A stretch of DNA of 64,000 nt from Planctomycetota bacterium. GTDB taxonomy: Bacteria > Planctomycetota > GCA-002687715. Positions 16,701 to 25,400 of the stretch are shown in pieces. The position numbers were made by a program, and so were the translations under genes. Within the stretch, counting starts at the first letter, position 1. Each line of letters opens with the position of its first letter. The notes below the pieces were generated by a model. It was not told the DNA's origin, did not search any database, and was given only the letters and a program-made list of their open reading frames with translations. The stretch lies in contig NYSS01000005.1 of the NCBI GenBank assembly GCA_002683135.1, positions 166,834 to 230,833 of the forward strand, written 5' to 3'.

Positions 16701-18209
16701 ATGATCGGGACACGCGTCGGAGATTGGCTCATCACGGAGGAACTGGGAGACGGGGGGCACGCCTTCGTCTTCAAGGGAGTGCGTGATGGGGAGGTGGCCG
16801 CGATCAAGATGCTGAAGCCATCGGTCGCGAGCGAGGAGAACCTAGAGAAGCGTTTCAAGATTGAAGTCGAGGCGCTGAAGAGCCTGGACCATCCAGGAAT
16901 CGTCGGGTTCAAGGACTACCTGTGTGTTGGCGGGTATCACTACCTCATCCTGGAGTGCATGGACGCGGGTGCGATTGACCACCTCCTGCGTGTGAACGGT
17001 GCGTTGGAGGCGCGATACGCGCTGCCGATCTTCTACATGATCCTGGATGGGATGAGCTTCGCGCACTCCTTCGGCTACATCCACAGGGACGTCAAGCCGA
17101 ACAACATCCTGCTCAACAAGAGGGGCGAAGCGAAGGTCACCGACTTCGGCATCGCCAAGGTCGTTGGTGGCGAAGACTTGACCAGGCAGGGCTTCGTGCT
17201 GGGGACGACCCTGTACATGGCTCCGGAGTACCTGTCGCAGGGGGTCGTTTCTCCGCAGACGGATATCTATGCGTTGGGGGTCTTGCTGTACGAGATGCTC
17301 ACGAATCGGAAGCCGTTCGAGTTCGAGACCGACGATGAGCTGCCTGTGCAATTTGCGAAACGCGTGTGCACCGGGAATCCGCCACCTCCGAGCGTCTACC
17401 GTCCGATCCCCCCGGCGCTGGAGAAGATCGTCATGAAGGCGATCGCTCGCGATCCGAAGAAGCGGTATCGGCAGGTCGACAAGTTCCAGGCGGACTTGAA
17501 GAAGGCGTTTCCGGAGCTCGTCGAGCGGCCGATCGAGATCCCGGAGGGTCGCCCCAAGACCAGCGCTGTTCAGATCATCGGGGATGTCGCGGCCGGCGCC
17601 GGTCGGTCCCCCGCGGCGGGGTCCAACCCCTGGCTTGCTCTTGGTGCCGCAGGGCTCGCCGCCGCCGTGGTGGGGCTGGTCGCCGCGTTCGTTTTCGGTC
17701 AGGGCGCGGGGATCTCGAGCATCGCTGGGCTGCTGTCCGCCGCCCTCGCCATCGCCTTCACCATCAAGCAGCGGCGCCCGGCGCCGATTTCGAGGACGGA
17801 AGAAGCGACCTTGGACGCGTCAGCCGACGACTCGAGCGACCCCTTGCCGTTTCACGGCGGCGTCGCGCCCCAGGGCGAGGTCGAGGAGACCAACATCTCC
17901 GAGCTCAACGCCTTCCTCGAGGTCACCGAGGGGAAGGCCAAGGGCAAGCGCTATGGCGTTCGCCCCATCTCCCGTATCGGCCGCGATCTTCGCTTCGACA
18001 TCCGTCCACACGATCCCGAGATCTCGCGTCACCACGCGATGATCACCTTCACTGGCACGGGCTTCATCGTGAAGGACACGGGCTCGACGAATGGGACCTT
18101 TGTCAACGAAAACAAGGTGGCGCCTGGCACCGAGGCAGACCTGGAACACGGGAATATCCTCCGAGTGGGTCGCACCTCGATGAGGTTCGAGCACCAGAGG
18201 TCGGGCTAG
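16701..18209 (+). CDS. Hanks-type Ser/Thr kinase with TM segments and C-terminal FHA domain
   Basis: The 502-residue protein starts at ATG 16701, 11 bases after the phosphatase stop. The kinase domain (about 8-275) has the Gly-rich loop ELGDGGHAFVFKG, K36 in VAAIKML, H128-R-D130 with KPNN, D148-F-G and APEYLSQG; all catalytic residues are present. Two hydrophobic helices follow (about 311-335 and 342-359), then an acidic linker and an FHA domain (about 405-495) with IGRD, SRHHAMI and GSTNGTFVN. Both the kinase and the FHA domain should face the cytoplasm if the two helices form a hairpin. FHA domains bind phosphothreonine, so the kinase may recruit its own products. Its stop overlaps that of the convergent gene by four bases. 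Confidence 0.93.
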   Translation: MIGTRVGDWLITEELGDGGHAFVFKGVRDGEVAAIKMLKPSVASEENLEKRFKIEVEALKSLDHPGIVGFKDYLCVGGYHYLILECMDAGAIDHLLRVNGALEARYALPIFYMILDGMSFAHSFGYIHRDVKPNNILLNKRGEAKVTDFGIAKVVGGEDLTRQGFVLGTTLYMAPEYLSQGVVSPQTDIYALGVLLYEMLTNRKPFEFETDDELPVQFAKRVCTGNPPPPSVYRPIPPALEKIVMKAIARDPKKRYRQVDKFQADLKKAFPELVERPIEIPEGRPKTSAVQIIGDVAAGAGRSPAAGSNPWLALGAAGLAAAVVGLVAAFVFGQGAGISSIAGLLSAALAIAFTIKQRRPAPISRTEEATLDASADDSSDPLPFHGGVAPQGEVEETNISELNAFLEVTEGKAKGKRYGVRPISRIGRDLRFDIRPHDPEISRHHAMITFTGTGFIVKDTGSTNGTFVNENKVAPGTEADLEHGNILRVGRTSMRFEHQRSG

Positions 18210-19570
18210 CGATCCGAACGGTTGATGGGTTCGGTGGTCGCGGTCTCGGCGTGACGCAGCAGGCCCTGTATGGCGACCGAGCTGATGGCCCAGCCGGTGA
18301 GGTCCCGCCCCAGGGAGATGCCGATCAACTCATCCCCTGCGAATAGCGGCGTGCCGGCCGCTGGGGGCAGGGGCATGGCGTCGAGGTCGAACGCGAGGAG
18401 GGTGGCCGACTCAGGCTTCACGGCGCCCTTGTCCGCGTTGGTGAGCCGCCGAACCCCAAGGTCCTGAGGGGATTCCCAGGGCGGATAGAAGCGGAGCGTC
18501 CCGGCGCGCGGCGCGGCGGTGAGGGCTCGGGCCAGACGGGCGCTCTGGTCGAGCACGAGAAGGACGAGGTTGCCGTCCTCGCTCTTGCCAGCCGCCGGGT
18601 GAAGGACTCGTGCCTTGACCGGCTTCGCGCTAGCGAGGGAGCCCCCCGGTGCGGCCAGGAGCACCTTGGTGTGGCGTCCGTCAACGGTACCCCGGCGCAG
18701 CCAGGCCTTGAGCCGGAGGTCCACGTCGTAAGTGGTCGCGATGGCTTCGGTGCGGACGACCGCCCCGAAGCCGAGCGTCTCCTGGTCAACGAACCTGCCG
18801 CGATCATCACGGACCACGCCGAGGAGGCGTACGACCGTTCCACGAGGGCCGGCCGGCACGACCCCCGGTGCTCGCTTGGGGGTCGAGGTCTTCGGCCGAC
18901 GGATGGCGCCGGACCCAATGGGCGACATCCCGGCGCCGATGGTGTCACCGGCACTGCCATCCTGCTTGCGGGTCTCAAGGGTCTCGATTCGATCGAGAAA
19001 GTGCCGCACCAGGATGAATCCGCCGATGAGCAACGCGCAGAAGACCATCAACGCGATGGCGACGACGATGCGCCGTCGCACGAGGCGAGGCGGCGCAAGG
19101 GACGCGGGGTCGAGCAGCTGGCGTTCTTCGGCGGTAGCGCCGATGTAGTGGGGCTCACGGTCCGACAAACGCGCGGGTTCTTGCTCTGGAGCCTCTGAGG
19201 TTACGGGGGGAGACGACGCTGATCCGACGGCGAATCGGATACGGGGCCCTTCCCGTCCGAGCCCGAGCTGGTCGCCGTCGGCGAGGGGTGCTCGCCGGAT
19301 GCGGCGGTCGTTCACGTAGGTCCCGTTGAGGCTGCCCACGTCATAGATAATGGGGATGCCGTCTTCGACTCGAATTTCGCAGTGCCGGTGGGAGACGGAG
19401 CGCTCTCTCTCGGCGTCGAAGGAGCAATGGTTGTTCTTGCCGCGCCCGATCGAAATGCGGGTTCCCGTGAACCGCTCCTCCGTCCCCTTTCGGTGACCGG
19501 TGAGGTGGCGCAGCGCGATGTGAAGCGCCTTCTCTCCCGGCTTCTTTACTTCGGAATCGGAGATCGTCAC
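18206..19570 (-). CDS. FHA domain-TM protein with trypsin-like C-terminal domain
   Basis: The 454-residue protein is placed at GTG 19570 because its GTGA overlaps the stop of the upstream gene, a coupled start; an earlier GTG at 19651 would add 27 unsupported residues. An N-terminal FHA domain contains SIGRGKNNHC, SVSHRHCEI and GSLNGTYVNDR. A Glu/Pro-rich linker leads to one membrane helix (RRRIVVAIALMVFCALLIGGFILV), a Thr/Pro-rich stretch, and an exported C-terminal domain ending GTPLFAGDELIGISLG-like, the shape of the last strands of trypsin-like serine proteases. The usual GDSG is not seen, so activity is doubtful. It is the third gene of the dual-kinase operon and probably links phosphorylation inside to a domain outside. 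Confidence 0.75.
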   Translation of the reverse strand: MTISDSEVKKPGEKALHIALRHLTGHRKGTEERFTGTRISIGRGKNNHCSFDAERERSVSHRHCEIRVEDGIPIIYDVGSLNGTYVNDRRIRRAPLADGDQLGLGREGPRIRFAVGSASSPPVTSEAPEQEPARLSDREPHYIGATAEERQLLDPASLAPPRLVRRRIVVAIALMVFCALLIGGFILVRHFLDRIETLETRKQDGSAGDTIGAGMSPIGSGAIRRPKTSTPKRAPGVVPAGPRGTVVRLLGVVRDDRGRFVDQETLGFGAVVRTEAIATTYDVDLRLKAWLRRGTVDGRHTKVLLAAPGGSLASAKPVKARVLHPAAGKSEDGNLVLLVLDQSARLARALTAAPRAGTLRFYPPWESPQDLGVRRLTNADKGAVKPESATLLAFDLDAMPLPPAAGTPLFAGDELIGISLGRDLTGWAISSVAIQGLLRHAETATTEPINRSDR

Positions 19571-22497
19571 CGCTGCTTTATCCGAATGGGGTGCACCCTC
19601 GTCAGCCCCCAGCCCGTCCCACGAGCGAAAAGGGGCGCGACCAAGTGGCACCCGTCTTTGCTGGGACTGCTCTCGCCTCGAACGCCGAAGGGCTCGCTGC
19701 GGACCAGTTTCCAGGCGTTTCCGGTCGTGCCCGAGGATCCCGAGTCCCCGCGAGAACGAACACTCGATGACCTCGGACCGTCCAGCCCACCGTAACCGAA
19801 TCTGGGCAGGTGGCCTGATCCTATCGCTCTGCAGCAGTTGAGGTTCGAGCAGTTCTTGCCGTTCCCCTGGCCGGGTTGACCCAGGCCGATCGTATGGGAT
19901 GCCGCGACGGGAGGGTTTTCCTCTCGACCCTCCGGCGGCGCCTGTCGCACGGTGGGGCCGCGTGGATGGTCGAGCCGTTCTTCGCCCCCCTCTTCTCTCA
20001 CCCTGCGGATTTCGTTCAGAAAGGCGGACCGTTCTCCTTCGAGGAGGTGCTTTGCGGATGCTTTCCGCACGGCGCTCTCGATCGCGGCGAGCTCCTTGCG
20101 GGCGGCCTCGCCCCCGCGACCTGCGACGCTCTCGCGCACCTTCTGCAGCCGGTCCTTCAGCACCTGAGGGATTGAGTAGGGCGTCAGCTCGGCGAGGAAT
20201 CGAATCGCTCGCTCCTTCCCCGCGACGTCCCGTACGACGAGGACCAGCGGCCCTTTTCCTGGCGGCGTCGCCGGATCACCCAGGGCTCCTCCTTCACCGA
20301 GGGGGAGGTCGCCGTCGCCCAGCGTCGCCCGGACGACCATGCCGTTGGTCACCTTTACGACGAGCTCGGACGGCCGTTTGAGCTGGATCGGTCCGTCGTG
20401 TCCGACCACCTCGCCGTTGTGAAGCAGGTCGATCACCACCGCGGGGACCACCGCAGGGGTGACCACTTTGAACGCGAGCCCGGTCACGTTTCCCGCGGCG
20501 TCGCGCGCGCGGATCATCATCGCGGCGGGGAGGACCTCGGGAACGCCTACCACGAGCGTGACGACGTCGCCGTTCTTCTTGCGCGCGAGGACGACAGTTC
20601 CCGTGACCGTGATGTCGGCATCGCCTCCTGCTTCCTCGACCGTGATCTCAAGGCGCGTTCCCGGGCTGGCCTCGAAGGTGTCGCGTGGCCCGTCCTCTGC
20701 CGGGTCCCAGGCGCCGATCCGGATTGTTGGAGGGACGTGATCGACCCGAAGCCTCGCCGTGGCGAGATGGCGGCTGTCGCGACTATCAGTGAATCGGATT
20801 TCGCGGTCCGCCATGGCCTGATCCGCGACATCGAGGACGACGCTCAGCGCCGAGCTTCCGCTGTCGCCGAGCTCATGGGTCCCGTGCTTGAAGACGGTTC
20901 CACCACGCGGTTCCAGCAGTGTCCACAGGATCGCCCCTTCGCCGTCGTGGGTCAGGGCGAACGCGACCTTTCCGTGGGTGACGGCGATGGCATCCAACCC
21001 GACGTCCACGCCATTCACCTTGATGGTACGGAGACGAATCGGCTGGCGCGCTCGGATTGGAAACGACCGCTCAGGGGTCGCGTTTCCGAGGGCATCCTCC
21101 GCCTGCACGACGACGCCTCCTTTGGCGTTCTCGGGGACGCGCAGGCGACGGGACTCTGACCTGGGGCCCTTCTGTGCACCTGCGGGGGAGAGCCCGGTCG
21201 GGATGATGCGTACCGGGCCGAGGCCGTTCTCGTCTTCGAGGACGACCTCGATCACGCTGCCCTGCTCTAGCACGGTCACGGTGTCTTCGAGCAGCGGTTT
21301 GCCAGCGCAGCTGACGGTGATGGAAGGTGCGGCGGTGTCGGCGTGGACGACCCACGTCCTCAGGACGGCGGAGCCGCGCAGCAGGCTGATGCCGGTCTTG
21401 CCCGAATGCTTGAGCTTCACGGACGCGACGAGGTGCCGCCCCTCGACGCGCAAGGGGACGGCTGCAGCCCCATCCGTGCGTACGCCCATGCCGACCACGT
21501 GGGCGGGGATGCCGGGGTGCAGGGCGACGCGTAGCTCGTGCTCGAGTCCAGCGACCGCCACTCCGTGGGTCGCGAGGACCGTGTCCGAGAGCAGCACTTC
21601 AGAGACGGGAAACCAGCGCTCGTCTTTCACGTCGAGGGTGAAGGACGTCGTCGTCGTCGTGTCGAGCTGGTTCCTCGCCGTGACTTCGATCTGGAGCGGC
21701 CCCTCGGATCCGATCAGGTTGGCGGGGAGAGCCACGCGGACGCTGGATTTTTCGAGCCCGGAGACGGCGTCCTCATCGTCGCCTGCGACCCACGAAACGC
21801 GAGACAGGCCTCGCTCGTCCGTGACCTCGATCGTCACTGGCGCTCCCGGGGGGACCAGGATGCGGGTCGAACCGTCGGCGGAGGGACTCACGGGTTCGTT
21901 CTCGCCGACGGTCACGTTGATCACGGGGCAGCCTCGATCGAGCCGCAACCGCATGGTGCCGTCGAGCACGTGGTCGACGGTCGTCCCGTCGGGCAGCTCG
22001 ATGACGGCCGTGATCGGCAGCGTCATCGCCTCTCCCGACTCGGGGAGGCTGATAAGCGTGGAGACGGTGTCGTTCTCAAGCCGGACTTCTTCGTCGCCGA
22101 AGGTCAGCGCGCGGAGGGGCCCCACGAGGTCGGCTGGCCGGATCCGTGCGCTCACCCGTATGGGGCTTACGCCGAAGAGAAGTTCTCCTTCGGCGCTGGG
22201 GTCGAACGAACGCTTGCCCACCCTCTGGATCGGGTGATGCCTTTGGAGGGCCAGGGAGACCACATGTATCGTCAGTTTTTTGCAGCGTTCCGCTTGGTTC
22301 TTCGTCAGCGTGTCTCGTTTCTCGAGCTCGCGAAGGGCTGTCAGGGCACGTCCGATGGACCCGTCCGTGAGGCGCTGCTCCGCCCGTTCGAGGAGCGCGT
22401 CGTCTTGCATCAAGGAGGACAACCGGCGGGCGCTGAGAAGGATGGGAATCAGGAGCAGGATGGCAACGATCATGCAGAGGAGCGCGCGGCGATCCAT
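19567..22497 (-). CDS. Membrane-anchored protein with repeated Ig-like exported domains
   Basis: The 976-residue protein starts at ATG 22497, two bases after the stop of the dual-kinase gene and downstream of a GGAGGGGG run. A single N-terminal helix (ALLCMIVAILLLIPILL) is followed by a helical pair-like stretch (ERAEQRLTDGSIGRALTALRELEKR) and then many beta-sandwich-like segments (for example GAPVTIEVTDERGLSRVSWV, PSITVSCAGKPLLEDTVTV, PPTIRIGAWDPAEDGP), so most of it is outside the cytoplasm. The last 130 residues are rich in Gly, Ser, Arg and Cys with relaxed codon use and do not look like the rest; a frameshift near residue 855 is possible. It resembles the external region of the upstream kinase receptor and may act with it. 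Confidence 0.7.
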   Translation of the reverse strand: MDRRALLCMIVAILLLIPILLSARRLSSLMQDDALLERAEQRLTDGSIGRALTALRELEKRDTLTKNQAERCKKLTIHVVSLALQRHHPIQRVGKRSFDPSAEGELLFGVSPIRVSARIRPADLVGPLRALTFGDEEVRLENDTVSTLISLPESGEAMTLPITAVIELPDGTTVDHVLDGTMRLRLDRGCPVINVTVGENEPVSPSADGSTRILVPPGAPVTIEVTDERGLSRVSWVAGDDEDAVSGLEKSSVRVALPANLIGSEGPLQIEVTARNQLDTTTTTSFTLDVKDERWFPVSEVLLSDTVLATHGVAVAGLEHELRVALHPGIPAHVVGMGVRTDGAAAVPLRVEGRHLVASVKLKHSGKTGISLLRGSAVLRTWVVHADTAAPSITVSCAGKPLLEDTVTVLEQGSVIEVVLEDENGLGPVRIIPTGLSPAGAQKGPRSESRRLRVPENAKGGVVVQAEDALGNATPERSFPIRARQPIRLRTIKVNGVDVGLDAIAVTHGKVAFALTHDGEGAILWTLLEPRGGTVFKHGTHELGDSGSSALSVVLDVADQAMADREIRFTDSRDSRHLATARLRVDHVPPTIRIGAWDPAEDGPRDTFEASPGTRLEITVEEAGGDADITVTGTVVLARKKNGDVVTLVVGVPEVLPAAMMIRARDAAGNVTGLAFKVVTPAVVPAVVIDLLHNGEVVGHDGPIQLKRPSELVVKVTNGMVVRATLGDGDLPLGEGGALGDPATPPGKGPLVLVVRDVAGKERAIRFLAELTPYSIPQVLKDRLQKVRESVAGRGGEAARKELAAIESAVRKASAKHLLEGERSAFLNEIRRVREEGGEERLDHPRGPTVRQAPPEGREENPPVAASHTIGLGQPGQGNGKNCSNLNCCRAIGSGHLPRFGYGGLDGPRSSSVRSRGDSGSSGTTGNAWKLVRSEPFGVRGESSPSKDGCHLVAPLFARGTGWGLTRVHPIRIKQR

Positions 22498-22499
22498 GA

Positions 22500-25400
22500 T
22501 CAACGTCCCCCCTCCGGCTCCGGCCACAGGATCCGGACACCGATGTCCCGCAGGCTCTCCAGGTCACGACCTTCCGCGTGGGGTTTGCGCCCGATTAGCC
22601 CGCCGCCTGTTGTCGAGTTGTTGCCCTGGTGTTGATAGCTGCCACCCATGGTGGCGTTCTCGGCGATCCACTCCGCGACGTTCCCGGCCAATCCGCGCAG
22701 CCCGAACGGGCTCTGAGGACTCATCGCACCCGCGGCCCGCGGCCCGCCCGACGGGTCGGCGAAGTTGCACCACTCCCGGCTACTTGGGTGCCGGAAGTAC
22801 CGGGTGGCGGACTTCGGGCCGGAGCTGGCCACGAAGACGAGCCACTTGGCGTCGGGCTTGGTGAACAACCCCGCCGCGTTCTTCCACTCGTCAGCCGTCG
22901 GGAGTCGCCCGCCGCCGCATTCGAACGCGAAGAACGCCGCGACGTCGTAGTAGACATATCGCAGGGGCATGTCGTCCTCGGCCTGCTGGTTGCGCTTCCA
23001 GACCGCATCAATCCGCGCGCGGTCGATCCGGGTCGCGGCTGCCGCGCTCACTCCGTCTATCTCGGAGAGCTGGCTTTTGAAGGCCTGGATGCGCGCCGCG
23101 AGGTCCGCGCTCACCCGGCCTCTGAATGCTCGGAAATGCCCGACCGTCGCTTCGGTCTCGGCCATATAGAAGCGCGTCTTACCCTCGTGGACGACGGGGA
23201 CCGCGCGCATGCCGGCCAAGGCCTGGATCTGTGCCACAGAGAGCACCGTCGTCGGAGGCACGACGGGGCGCTTCGGCTTCATCGTGACGTCGACCTGGTG
23301 GGTCGTTTCGTGGCCGGCGATATCACGGGCTATGACGCTCAGCCGATAGGTGCCGGGCCCGCGTTCCTGGTTAGGGATGCCGTAGACGTTCTGGCCAGAG
23401 GAGGAGAGCGGAGTGAAAGATGGCGCGCCGCCGGAGAGCTTGAACGCGACACGTTCGATCCCGTAGGCGTCGTTGACGTGGGCGCTGAATCCATCGAATC
23501 GTTCGACCTCCATGGCGTCTTCGGTGACGACTCGGTCTTCGTGCCTGATCGCGATTGCGGGAGGCACCGTATCGATCCGAACGCGTGTCTCCGCGAATGG
23601 TGTGTCCGCCATCCCGGTGTCGTCTCGTTCGGCCGTCAATTTGACGACATACTCGCCGTCCTTCGGGAGCTTGAGTTCGACCTTGAAGCTCTTGGAGATG
23701 TCCTTGACGGGGATCGTCTCCGAGTAGCCGTCGGCCGTGACGCCTACCTTGATTCCCACGACTCGCGGAGCGCGGTTTGATAGGTCGAGGGTCACGACCC
23801 GTGAGCGCGCGACCCAGGTGTCGTTCCGTTCTGTGCATCCGTCTTCAGCGGTCACGCGGTTCAACTGAGGGGCGTTCGCTTCTCGGATCAGCAATAGCTC
23901 GATCGGGGTTGTCCGTCCGGATAGGTCTTTGACGTCGAACTTGATCACGCGACTGGTCCAGTTCGGGACGTCGCGGAACGCCCACGTGACGTGCTTGCCG
24001 CGTGGCGAGAAGTCGGCGACCAGGGGGTCGCCGCCAATGTTGGAGATGACGGCCGCCTCGTCGCTGGAGAAGCCACAATCGTCCTCGACGCGCAGCTTGA
24101 TGTTGCTGAGTCGCGACACCTGGAGGCCGTTGATAGCGAGCAAGGAGGGGTTATCCGTGACCTGCAGGCCGTTGCGAATGACGTGCCAGGTGGGCCGCTC
24201 TGCGTCCCGCTTCCATCGCAAGGTGTCGAACCAGATGGGCGGCGCAACCGTGCTGTCGTCGCCGACCACCTGGTACCAATGGAGGTCGACCGATCCAGAC
24301 TGGCCTTCCAGCCCGGGTATGCGAACGCTGGTCGGGTTCGCTTCAGCGACCGCGATGTCCGTCGTCTGGATCTCCGCCGTGCCCTCGGTCTTGAAGCCGA
24401 GGAGAAAATGCCCAAGCCCGGCACGATTCTCGACCACGAGATCGATGCTGTTGCCCTTGATGGGGACGACGCGTGTGTCGAACTGGCGCGGGATTTCCAG
24501 GGGGGCCACGAGTTCCCCGGCCTTCTTCACGTAGAGGGACGGGGGCTGTACGTGGACGAGGACGGAGAGGGCGCTCGACTTGCTGCCGGCGAAGTCTTGG
24601 GTTTGGTAGCGGATGCGCCACTTCCCAGGAACCATCTCCTTGCCTTGCGGCGCGGCGACCTTCAGCTCGATTCCGCCCTCCACCGCCGCGCTCGAAGCGC
24701 GCAACTCCAGATCTCCTTCGAGTGTTTCGATGGAGATGTCCGTGTCCTGCTCATCGATGCGCCCCGCGTCCTGCACGCGAATTACGATCGGAGGGAAGCG
24801 CCCCACTGTCAGGGTCCCGTCGATGGCGCTGGGTTGTTCGTACAGGGTGGTGGTCAGTCTTGGTTTTATCCGGTCGACGAAGACCCCATAGCGCGTGATC
24901 ACGCGGTTGTCTTCGGTCTTGATGACCAGGTTTCCGCTGCGCGCTTCCGGCGATGGAAAGGCGAGCGTGGCGTTGAACTCGCCGTCGCTGGCTTGCTGGA
25001 GCGCCTCTCGGCCGACCTCTTCGCCGGCCGCATCCTCCAGCACGGCGATCAGGCGGTCGTTCGCCGTTACGCCTGTCGCGGAGAGCCGCACGGCGAGGCC
25101 GCGCTCTTCGGGGACGAAGAACGCCCCTTCGGCGCGTTGCCGGCCGGCCACCGTGATGTGGTTGACCGAGGCGCCGATGACGTCGACTCTCCAGGAGAGG
25201 AGACTCTCGTTGCCGGCGAGGTCGGAGACCTTGACCGCCACGTCGAATGCCTTCTGTTCCGGGATATCCTCGGGCAGGCGAATCGCTCCTCCACCCCCGA
25301 TACGCACTTGGCGAGTCTGCCCGGCGTAGGAGACGGTGGCGTTCTGTTGCAGTCCGTCCGCGTCCATCGCCGCGATCTGGAACAAGCTCGCCATGGACTC

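Noticed and set aside
22629-23780. Antisense 383-codon frame opposite the receptor C-terminus
   Set aside because: It has no start signal or protein motif; the opposite strand encodes Ig-like and FGE-like domains continuous with the kinase gene.
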